A stretch of 64,000 nt of DNA. It comes from Symsagittifera roscoffensis. Its lineage: Eukaryota; Xenacoelomorpha; Acoela; Convolutidae. Shown here in pieces: positions 23,201 to 35,200 of this stretch (within the stretch, counting starts at the first letter, position 1; the number at the start of each line of letters is the position of its first letter). Below the pieces are notes generated by a model. That model was not told the origin of the DNA. It did not search any database and was given only the letters and a program-made list of their open reading frames with translations. Made by a program: the position numbers and the translations under genes. The stretch covers positions 82,827,847-82,891,846 of the forward strand of contig NC_087064.1 in NCBI RefSeq assembly GCF_963678635.1. The letters run 5' to 3'.

Positions 23201-26200
23201 TCGGCTCTCTTGTTAAGAAAGATCATTGACGGCATCGCGCTTGATGTTCTTAGTAATCCATTGTTTCAATCGAAAATTGTTTGAATCACCTTTGTTTTGT
23301 TTCAGCTGAGTTCTGTGAAAACTTGATCAAGATTTGTTGGAACTTGTCTATTGGAGCAGGTCACACCCACGCACTGAGACTTCTTCGATTGCTGGCATCG
23401 TTTTCCAGCATGTTCTATTATGCGAAAAAGAACGGGCATGATGTATCTGCGACCAGCTCTACTTTATCAATGGTAATATTCATTATTATTGAACAAATTT
23501 TATTGCTTTTCAGCAAGAAGCGAAGTTCGGTCACGCTGAAAGTTTTGGCGGCTATTTCAGTATTTACTGAAGGATTTTTATCCCACGAACAACTGTCAGC
23601 AGTCAAATATTTTTTCGTTAAATGATATGGTACAGAAATCAAAGAAAATAACTTACAATGAAACTAATGAAAATTATAATGAAAATGAAAATACTAATGA
23701 AAATAAATAGCGCCCATTTCTTTTTTTTTAATTTTCTCTGTGAGATTCATAAAGGGCCCATTCTACTTTAAATTATGAAGTGGAAATGAATCTAAAAAAG
23801 AAACTCAATGAGTTTGTGTGGTTGGGTGTGATTTTTTTCTGTAAAAAGTTTTTACGATAGCATTTAGCAAGCGTTATCAAATTGGAATTTAGACTTTTTC
23901 GGGTTAACAGTTTGTTTAACAGAATCACTTGAATCACGTAGTCTCTTGGCTCACATTGGATTCAAATTGCTAAGCGAATTCGTCAAACTTAGTCTGCAGG
24001 CAACGAAAACCTCTGGGACGGCGAATCTCATCAAGACATGTTTTTTTCTTCAAACGGGAAATTTTCCGTTTTTACACAAGCAAAGCTTGTGTTATAGTAT
24101 GAACTCTCTTTTTTTCCAAATTAAGTCGCAAATCTTGTTGCGGCGCAAATATTGTTGCGACTAAATGCGTTCATTTTGATCAGTAACCAGTATCAAGTAC
24201 AGCCAATGCTAAGGATACTAACACAGACTATTGTATTACAAATAGCCATTTAACTTCAAGGTATCATTGATCTGTAGCGTAGAGGTAGGGAAGGAGACCC
24301 GCATAGAAATAAGAGGGTTCGAACCTAGGCACGGTCGGATGTTTTTAATGAAATTTTCGTTTACTAGTTAAAATGCGTCCGCTCTATAAATTGAGGCATG
24401 TTAGTTGTTAATTTTTTTTTCAAATTGACTGGTACTACTAATGCGTCATATTTGGCTTGCGTCTTTTGGCAATTATGCTGACTCATAATTGGCGTGCATC
24501 ACTTGAGAAGTTTTGGATACTCAAAATTTTTACTCATTCAGTTTTTCCCAGGAGCGTTATCGGTCAAAATTTTGCTTGTGTATGCGAAGTGCAACTTCGC
24601 CTCTGTGTGAAAAAATGTCGGCTTATTTTTTGTCGATAAAAATGTCGGCTTATTTTTTGTTGCTTTTTACCTTTGCGATAAGCAAGGGTATTGCAATCGG
24701 GTACTAGACTTTTTTCCCATAAAAAACATTGTACACACTTCTAGACGATCTCCTGTTCTAGAGGATCTTCACTTATAAAGGATCTTCTGGTTCCAGATTG
24801 TAATTTTAGATTCTAATTATCTTTGCAAAGTTTGTGATATCAGGTTGTAATTATCTTTTCAAGTTTCACGTTGTAATTATCTTTTCAAAAAAATTTCTCA
24901 AATTTTTTTGGGTTCGTGCTTTTCGTCCTAGGTTCTGTCGGTTCATTTTCCGTTTTTTACACGCCATTTATTAAAAATCTGATAGAGTATTTGATGGTTT
25001 ACTTTTCAAAGCATGGTTTTTCAAAGCAATTTAAACAGTTTTTACTATAACTAAAGTTTCACAATTTGTGAATTAACCATGTCTTATTTTGAACTTCAAA
25101 GTTTTATGAAATTTTTTATGACAACAGTTTTGTTTTGGGCTCCACAGGTTTCGACCCAACTTTTGATGCCGCTTAGTGAATGATTTCCATCTTTTAAGTT
25201 CTGTGTATGAACTTCATCTGATACAAATATGAAGTGTTTGTTGCTGTAATATTTCGATTTTTGTCAAGTTGTCTTTTTCAAATAATTTTTCCAACAATTT
25301 TATATAAATTTTTTTGGCTTGTGTTTTTTCCATCCACTATTTAGTAACGCAATGTATTTTTCGCATCGCAAGTGTTGCTAAGTTCGGCTTCGCCTCTGTG
25401 TCTTCTTTTCTTTTACTCCTGCAATTTGGAATTCTACTAGCCTTGACTTCGTATATTTTCCTTTATTGATTTTTTGCTAAAAAATTTTTCGGCTTACTTA
25501 TCTAATTTTGGGTCCGTCGAGGGAACCCCGGATCGCCCAAAAAGTTAAAAATCTCAGAATAGATAGAAATTTTCAGGTTTTTTGGACAATCTTCGTCTGG
25601 TGATTTTTGTGGGCTTAGTTCCTATAGCACGCACTGTTATTGAAGGTTCCGCTTTTGTTTCCTGAATGCCATTTCCAAAGCCCCGTTCATTGAGGTAATC
25701 GGGTTTAAAAATGTGTCAATATTTGTTTTTTTATGTCGGTTTTAAAATTAATTATTCCATTTTGATATAGTTTGTTTCAGCTTATAGTTAATTGGCATTT
25801 AATTTGTTTAGGTTTATACTTAATCGGCTTAGTTTAACCATATTGCATTGTTGGATGAGCGAAACAGTTTCCTATGTATGTGAGTCTTTTTGAGCGGTAC
25901 TGTAATATTTTTTGTTTCAAGGTTTTTATGGAAAGATTTTTTTTCGCTCATTGAGTGTCTGCTCAAAAATTTCTGGTTTTAATACCGCTTTGTTTCTAAT
26001 TAAATGTAGCTTTCAATTTTCTTATTTCTGACGTTTTTTTAGCCAAGACAAGCATATGAAAGTTTTGGTATATCTGGTTTTTCTCGAAATTTTGAAATGT
26101 TTTTTTTTTATCTAGAGGCTGCCGTTCAAATTTCTGTTTGCTAGTTTGCCATGCTGTGTTTGTGTTATATCGCAAGTGGTGCAAAGCTCTTCATCGCCCT

Positions 26201-29200
26201 TTTGTACATTTTTCCAACTGTCTATTGGCTGTTTTACTGATCTGCTTTATTAATGAGCTTCTTTGACCGATCTTCAACAAAAAAAAACAGATGCGAAAGT
26301 GATTGCACGGCGCCATGCCTGAGTGGCTCAAGCAGTTTACGCTCGGTCGGGAGGGTCAAGTTTTAATCTCGTTGACTTTAAGATATTTGTTTGTAGCTTC
26401 TTTTTTTTCGAGGCGGAAAATTTCTATCATTTTTAGACCTTTTTTTTGTGCATTTGTCCTCTAATATCAGCTTTGTTTTCCCTAATTTTATTGAACGAAT
26501 TTTTTAATAAAAGTTATTTATATTTTCAAAGCTACTTGGAATAGATTGGTTCCGCATAATTAAAGCACATTCAACTCTCAATAATAATCATTACGCTTGC
26601 ATGGAGCATTGGTTAAGGCATGTGAAGTGGAATCAATGGGTGTAGGTAAACTCTGCTATCGCACGGAAAAAGTAAAGGTCGAGAAAAATGTGATTTTTGG
26701 TTTCGACTTTTGGTTTCGAAATGGGATTTTTAAGCTGGCGACTAGTAGGAATTATCAAATCGCAATAGAGACTTTTTTCGCGGTAACAACTTAAGCAATC
26801 ACTTAAACCTTTTGATAGCTTGGCATATAAAAAGTTCACTTTTCTCAGCTTCTCTTCCACTCTTAGTCTAGAGGTAACAAGTGCTTTGCTAATGACAAAA
26901 GTCTGCTAATGTGGTCAGATCCTGTGGTTTTTTAAACTGGAACAATCTTTTTTGAAAAAAATTTTCGGCTATTGTTTGCCTTCTTGCGTTTGGTCGTAGT
27001 TGCCGCATCACGTATTTTGCTTAATCTTTAACAATTTTCATTGTAATTGATATTATTTTTGATTTTTTATACTTCTGAAATGTGTCGGCTTATGTTTTAT
27101 TGGCTTACTGACCTAATTTTATTGCCATAATACTTTAGAATTTCAGAAATTTCAAGTTTTTCATGCCGAACATTTTGTTTTTGTCTCAGTCGTAGTTGTC
27201 TGGCCTATTTACCGCTCGATAATTGCTTGTGATTGATCATTTAACACCAGCGATTGCATTGTCTGACATGTTAACTTCAAATTCAACTTATTATTTTAGG
27301 CTAAACTTACATGTTTTTGTAGCTGGGTTTTTAAAAATTTTTCTATTGTTTTCTATTCACTGGCTTTGCTTTCTTTTTTCTCTCTGCTAGCTTGCAATGC
27401 TGTTTTTATGTTGTATAGCAAGTGTTGGGAAGCTCTGCTTTGCCTCGCATAGTTTTTTTAAAAATTTTTCGTTCTGAATGAAAAACTTACCAAACGATTC
27501 AGTTTTCTCGAATTGGGCTAATTTGATCAAGAAAATTTCAATCAAAAAATGTTCTTGAAAATCGAAAAGTTACAAGCGCGTATTTTCATCTCATAGAGCT
27601 TAAGAGATGAAGTTTTTTCATGAAATAAATCAGCATTATATCTTATTTCTAGCTTATTTCTAGACACGTAAATTTAATCTCTTAGAGCTAAAGAGGTGAA
27701 GCTTTTTCAAAAATAAATCAGCATTATATCTTTTTTCTAGCTTATTTCTAGACACGTAAATTTAATCTCTTAGAGCTAAAGAGGTGAAGCTTTTTCAAAA
27801 AATAAATCAGCATTTTATCTTATTTCTAGCTTATTTCTAGACACGTAAATTTAATCTCTTAGAGCTAAAGAGATGAAGTTTTTTCAAGAAATAAATCAGC
27901 ATTATATCTTATTTCTAGCTTATTTCTAGACACGTAAATTTAATCTCTGAGAGCTAAAGAGATGAAGTTTTTTCAAGAAATAAATCAGCATTATATCTTA
28001 TTTCTAGCTTATTTCTAGACACGTAAATTTAATCTCTGAGAGCTAAAGAGATGAAGTTTTTTCAAGAAATAAATCAGCATTATATCTTATTTCTAGCTTA
28101 TTTCTAGACACATAAATTTAATCTCTGAGAGCTAAAGAGATGAAGTTTTTTCAAGAAATAAATCAGCATTATATCTTATTTCTAGCTTATTTCTAGACAC
28201 GTAAATTTAAACTCTGAGAGCTAAAAGATGAAGTTTTTTCAAGAAATAAATCAGCATTATATCTTATTTCTAGCTTTCATTAACATTTTTTCAATTTTCT
28301 GTGGGCTATGTTTTGCTCAGCTTATTGATTCGGCCAAATGTGTATTTTTTTTTTGCTCCGGGAATGTAACATTTTTTGTTCGATAGTTTTATGAAAGTTT
28401 TTTTTTCAATTCATCTTGAAGAATTTTTGATTGAATCATTGTTTTTTCTCAAGCAGAGCGTGGTGTTATATTGTGAGTGCCTCTTTTTTCCGACCCAAAT
28501 CGCAAATAGAAGTGCTCATATATTTGATGGCAATTTTGCTGCAATATCATATCTTAATATCTGGTTTATTGGTGGCTATTTTTTGATGCTTTATTAGTTT
28601 TACTTTTTTTCTTTTCACTTTTAAGGGTTTTGTTTACCGTTTGCGAAGTGCAGCTTACTTTTTTGTAGTTTACGTGTCCGCAATTAACGTTTTAGCATTT
28701 TCGTTGCCATTGTTAAGTTTTGTATATCCGTAGATGAAATCGTGGTGTTTTAGGAGGAAATCTTGTTTCTGTGGCTGAAAAGTCTGGGCCAGGCTCTAAT
28801 CCTGGTTCAATCTGCTTTCCATGCTGGAGATATGCCGAACATCGATGAAATAAGCGGTGGAATCATTAAAGAGGTCTTCAAAGTTCACCAACTGATACAA
28901 ACAACTCAGTATATGAATGCGCAGTTGGCTATAGACGAAAGAGAAATGGCCAATTGTAGTCCTAAAAGTGGAAATGTTTCAATCAATGATTTGTTTGCTG
29001 GAAGTCAGTGTTCTATGGTTAAGGAATGTAAGTTTCTCGTCCTAAAATCGTGTTAATATAATACCGCCATTGATTTCTTCGTTTTTAAGAGTCGATAAAC
29101 GTAGTTCAGACTCTTATATGGGTTGCGATGATTGTTGTTTTATTTTTTACCGGACAAATTTTTTCAGGCTCAAATTTACTTTTTTTTGCAGTTTGAATTC

Positions 29201-32200
29201 TGATTTTTTTTAAAGTTCATTTCGTTTCCTATGTTAAAAAGAAGGCATACTCTACTATTGAACAGCAAAAGTTTTAAGGCCACGAAAAACCCGATCGACT
29301 ATAAATTGTTTGCAGAAATTCAAAGAGCTTTAAGGCAACTATTTTTTCTTTGAAATTTGAAAGTGAGATTTTTTTGAAAAGTAAGTCTCTTTTTCTGTTA
29401 ACTTGGGTTCATTGACTCTTTTAGAACTCTCTGTTGGCTATGTTGTAAACTGAACATTAGGTCATCTTTCTTCATCATTGATGCTGTAATGTATAATTCT
29501 CTGATTGAAAACGCAAATGCCTTGAATTGAAATTACCTCACTAATTCTTAGCTCATTGTGATGTGCTAGTATCGTATCTTAGGTATAATTACACTTGCGG
29601 GCTTTAGCGAGCGTAGTGTATTAGTACGAACCTTCTTTTTTTGTAAGTTAACTCGCAAATAAAAGTGCTCATGAGGAGGTGGCTTTTTTGCTTTTTGCTA
29701 TAATTGCAATCTGTAACATTGGAAATTTCATAGCATCTTTTCTCTTCTTCAGTGTTTGGCAGTAGTCAGCGTCCGTGGTGTGTGGTTAATGGATGAGAAC
29801 TAAAACCTTTACCGGACACGTAGCCGAACCGGATACGTAGCCGAATTCTTACTAATTCGAGGCTTATTTCTGTTTTTTTTTTATTTCACTTTATAGAGCT
29901 GCTTTTTTGGCGTGTTGTCGCTAGTGTTTGCGAAGCGTAGCTCAGCCTCTGTGTAATTGTTGATTTGTATATCTAAAGATTGGCTTAGAATAAATAACGG
30001 TTTCAGCTGAAGTTGAGTCTACTGAAAAACAAAAGCAGTCAGTGAAATGCGGACAGCAGGATCTGGCCGATATCACTTCATTTGCGATTGTTGCTAGAAT
30101 CGACATTTTGCTCGCTTTAAAACATGACTCACAGATGATTGTCCAAACGGTAGAAGACATGGCAGAGCTTTATGCGAAGGCTTCTAGCGGAGATTGTCTT
30201 TCTCTTCTGATGACAGTAGCATCCTCTGCTAAAAATAAAGATGCGAAAGAAGGTTGGTAACATTACAGGTTTACTGAACACTGCGAATATCCTTATTCAG
30301 GCTGTTTAGTTTTTAAGTGCCAATGAAAGTAGTGAAGACGCGATGCGTAAATAGGTGTTGATTTTTTTTTTCGTTTTTTTCTCACAAGGAAAACTCTTCA
30401 AGTTTGTTCATCCTAATTCAAATGTTCACGCTCATGTCTTTTTAATGCTCGCTTCTCGAAGCATACTTTTTAATGCATCGTTGGGACAGAAAAATTATAT
30501 TTTTATCCACATTATTCAAATTTTTTCAATTTGATTGTTACGCTTGCTATTGGTAAGGGTTTTTCAGGACTTGTTTAACAGAATCACTTGAATAATTTGA
30601 TAGCTTGATTTATAATCTTATATTTTAAATGAAAGTCGAAATGCGCCATGGACGCAACGCTTAACTCAACACAATGTTTTAATGTTGTCGGGCGCAAGGT
30701 TAAAGCTTCTATCTTTGAACTAGTTGAAATATTTTAAAGTTTTATTGTTTGAATAACTTGCTTGGAAAAAATACAAATTTTTGCAAACCGAGACGAAAAA
30801 CAGACTCAAGCAAGCTATTTTGAAGCGACAAAATCTCTAACTATTTCGAAATTTCATCGTTTAGACACTTTGCTTAAACAACTTTATTTTTTTTTGCAAA
30901 GCAATCCAAGCTATGAAAACAACTCAAGTTATTAAGAGTAAGGAAAGTAGTGAGTACTCCCATATAACTCTTGCAGATTTTTTTTTGTGTTTTTTCAAAG
31001 TAAAATGTCTTAATATGTTCACGCTCAATTTTGATGTTTCGCGGTTTGACTTTTGATTTCTTTTCAAGTTCGCTTCATTTCCTTTGTTATAAAGAAGGAA
31101 AACTCCACTATTGAACAGCAGAATTTTAAAGGTCATGAAAAATGTGATTGGATTCTAATTTCAAAATGGAATTTGATTATCAGATTGCCCAGCAAAATAT
31201 AAATATTATCTATTGATCCAGTTTTTTCAAGCTTGGTTAATTTTATCAAAAAAAGATCAAGCAGAAATTGTTTGTGAAATTGGAAATTTTAGGGGCACAC
31301 ATTTTTCTTCTAAAATTCGCAACTTGAATTTTCCCAAAACAAGTAAGTTTTTTGTTTCCTTGCGTTCAATGCTTTTTTCCAACTGTCATTTTGCTAACTT
31401 TTTTGAAATGTCATCGCTTCAATAGCTTACTTTAATAACTTGGTTTTTTTCAAAACAATCTAAGCTGTATAAAAATTTTCAAAATTTTTGTAAGTCTCAT
31501 GCTTCAATAGCTTGCTTGAATACATTTAAGTTTATTGCAAAGCAATCCAACCTGTTTTATAACTTCATAAACTTTTTGCGAAGCAATTTGTTAGAGAGCT
31601 TTTAAATTATTTTGTAATACTTTCAATTTCTGATCTCTCGGATGCTTGGCATGGCATGTTCGTGTTGGGTCCCGATAGTATAAAAGAAGCATTAAATCAA
31701 GGTTTATTGAATAGTTCTAACCCACTGGTCATGAGATTTATGGTTTATCTTGTATTTTCATCAACTCAAAATCTGAGGTTCACCACCTATCAAACAAATA
31801 TCACATGATATTATTGCCGTATAGGAAAATATTGGATACGCCTCAAAGTTTGACGAAAGTTCAAGAACATGAAATTGATTTATTGTCACACAATCAAAGC
31901 CATTAAAATTTTTTTGAAATGTTTCAAGACTTAATGACTTGATTAGCTTGCTTGAAAAAAAATCGCGAATCGATTCGCTCTTTAAAGTAACTCAAATTTT
32001 TTATAGTTTAATCGCTTGAATATGTTGCTTGGAACATTTTCTCAAACCGACTGGCTCTATAAAATAGCATTACATATTTCAAAGTTTTATTTTTTATTGC
32101 CTGAATAACTCGCTTGAAAAATTAGGAAACCCACTCACTCGAAAAACAATTTTCAAAATTTGATCGCTTAAATAGCTAGCTTGGAAAAACTGAAAGTTTA

Positions 32201-35200
32201 CCAACCGATTGGCTCTAATAATAAAAAGACATATTTCAAAGTTGCATCGCTTAAGCTTGCCTAAAGAATTTTTAACTTTTTGCGAACCGCTTTGCTCTTT
32301 GAAATATTTTGACACGTTTTAAAATTTCTTACTACTTCTAATTTAACTTATTTTGAAAAATTTAAAGTTTTCGCCGAACTGAAACTTGAGCATTTTCAAA
32401 GTTTAATTTTCTGAATGGGTTGCTGAAAAAATGAAGATTTTTGCAAACCTATCAGCTTAATTAAATAACCTGAAATATTTCCTTTTTTGAACGCTTGAAC
32501 AGCTTGATAAAAAAATCTGAATTTTGTGAATCGATCAAATTCATAAATTAACTTCGAAGGTTTCGAATTTCGTTGTATGAATATTTTGCTAGCAAACTTT
32601 TATTTTTCTATTAGATTTTAGGTCCAAAATAACTTCAAATGGTTCAGAAGTTTCAACGCGTGAATAATTTTTCCAGAAAGAGTTGATAATTTTTGGCCAA
32701 TAGAGTCACAGTTTGAATTAGAGTCACAGCTGAGGAAACTAATGCTATGCAAATCTAGTCACTGTAGACCGACTTCAACTTTCAAGAATTTCAGGGCTTG
32801 ATTGGCGTGTGCAACCCCTTCACAATGGGAAAACGGACGTTAAACGCGTTAGGAGTAGTTGTAGTAGTGATTGGCGTGCTCAGAAAAACTTTAATTTTTT
32901 TGTGACTCGATTCATAGAATTAATTAATAAATCTCAGTATAAAATAGCGTTGCTCAGAAAAGGTTAATTTTTGTCAATCGAGTTAGGGTATGAATTAAAA
33001 TTAAACTTTTAAGAGTTTTTGAGCTTTAATGGTCACGATGTGGATAATCTTTAAATTTGATTTAGTTTAATCGCGTGCTGAGAAAAATCACTGTTTGCAA
33101 TCGGTTCAATATGAAATAACTTAAGTTAATTGAAGAGATTCAAGGCTGGATCGGTGCGCCTCAATTTTTTTTGCTGTTTGATTCAATAAGAATCAAATTG
33201 AAATATTTCAACACTTTATTGGTGTGCTGAGAAGAACTTCACGGAATGAAATAATATGTGATATAAAGTTTCATCGCTTCTATGTTTGCTCAGAACAACT
33301 AACTTTTTGCGATCCGATTGGTTTATAGAGACGAGCTTGCCAGCTTATCGTCAATTGTTTTTTCAAATTCAACGAACCCTAAGGGCATATGCATTTTCTT
33401 TCAAAATCGAAAGATTTCAAAAAACAATTCAGTCATTTTTTGATTTGTTTGCGTTCATTAGAATTTTTCTAAATATGGTGCCTTTTTTTAAAGTCGATCA
33501 GGTTTACTCCGATTATTAAATTTTTGAATGAATGCTCGTCATGACAGTTTCCCGATTATGGGTCAAGTTGACGCAATTAGCTCTAATGAATCTGACACTT
33601 GAGGAATTTTGAAGAAGTTGCCGTTTTACGTCGGTTTTCTTTCATCTTCTTTTTTATTGCTTCGAGTTTTTTACGCTTGCAACCATTAAGCGTTATCAAA
33701 TGGGAATATACTTTTTTTGAGTAAACAACGTGCTTCTCAAAAACAGTTTAACCGTTTGTGATGCTGACACGCTCAATTTCTGGGAAATTTTAATTTAACT
33801 GCTGGATACTAGTAACTACTGTTAAATGCTATATCTAGAGTTCTAAGCTATATATGTTTATTTATAGAATTTCCATATTAATTTTGTTGCTGAAGATTTT
33901 TTGGTTGCATGATTTGAGCTCTGTCTTTTTAGTTTCTGAGTTATGTATGTCAACTTGCATACAACAAATATAATAATACTCGTGGATACTTTGTAAGCAG
34001 TTTCAGATAATTTTCAGCTGATTGCCTGTCGGCTAAAACGTTGTCAGCGTATTTGCCTTCTATTTTGTTTTCTAAATGTTTGCAGTATATTTTTTTGACA
34101 TTGATAAGTCTCAGAAACGAAAGTTTAAGTGCTCAATTTTTTTTAATTTCCTCAGTTTTCTTGGATTTATATTAACTGTTTTGCCTGTTCTTCCAATATT
34201 AGCATTGTTTTGATCCCTTCTCTAGCTATTTCTTGAGCACTGTGCTGTTTTTTTTACGTGTTGTATCGCATATTATGCGAAGTCAGCTTCGCCCCGGTGT
34301 AAGCTCTTGAAAGCAGCAAATTTCAGCAGCTCAGTTGGTAGGGGAAACAGCGCTCTTGTAATTTCTTTAAGGAAAGCAGGCGATTTTTTGGGGCGTTACA
34401 TTCTTTAGTAAGCTGCCTATTGTGTTTCATAGGAAAAGTGGTTTTTGGTGTTTTTTTTTCGAATTCCTAAAATGAACAGCGTTGTTAAATCTGAATTTTG
34501 ATGTAATTTCCTTAAAACTTATTTAAGCAGCTTTCAATCTTCGCCTGGCTGTAAAAAAGTGCAAATAGGCAAAAAAATTTTCTATCCCAAATGAGATCGA
34601 TTTTATCAGAAAAGAGTGAGTCTAAAAAAGAAAAGTTCATCGAAATGTCAGGAGCTTAATTAGATGTAACGTTTTCTTATTAAGTGTAGAAGAACCAAGT
34701 TATTTTCACTTAAATAGCTCTTTTCTAAGGAAAAACCTTACTTTGTTCAGACTCAAATTTAGTTTTTTTGCGGTTTTACTTTGGATTTTTTAAGTTCAAC
34801 TCATTTTATTTTGTTAAAATGAAAGCAAACTTCACTATCAAACAGCAAAAGTGTTAAGGTCACGAAAAACGTGATCGAATTCGGGTTTCGAAAAAGAATT
34901 CTACTTTCAGATTTCCCACCGTAATAATAAGTTAACCTTCTGATCCTGTTCTCTCAAATGGGGATAATTTTGTCCTGAAAGTATCCATCATAAGTTCAAA
35001 ATTCTAGAAATTCAAAGAGCTTTAATGCCAACTTTTTCTTTCAAATTCGTTAGCCAGTATTTTTTATTTTTGCTTGAGTTCATTGACGATTTTCCAACTT
35101 TCTGTTGGCTATGCTTAAATTGAGGCTCATTTACATCTTAGACCCACCCTTAAAAGATTCCATCCCAAAACCTTGTGTTGAAGCCTAAAAAAGACATCTC

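Larger units (their letters stand above)
20545..23305. other. Intron 6 of the TEX11-like gene (2.8 kb)
   Basis: Non-coding. It contains a complete MITE, two tRNA-like segments and a dispersed hairpin repeat, listed separately. The rest is AT-rich sequence in which I see nothing. Confidence 0.7.
23473..28753. other. Intron 7 of the TEX11-like gene (5.3 kb)
   Basis: Apart from the possible coding extension to about 23622, it is non-coding. It carries an AATGAAA-type microsatellite, several tRNA-like or SINE segments, hairpin-bearing dispersed repeats and the 89-bp minisatellite. Confidence 0.7.

Noticed and set aside
24272-24344. A functional tRNA gene
   Set aside because: The A and B boxes are good but acceptor and anticodon stems do not pair convincingly, and similar heads occur among SINE-like repeats nearby; kept only as a tRNA-like repeat.
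27583-28276. 89-bp repeats as a CRISPR array
   Set aside because: The whole unit repeats without unique spacers and the context is an animal intron.
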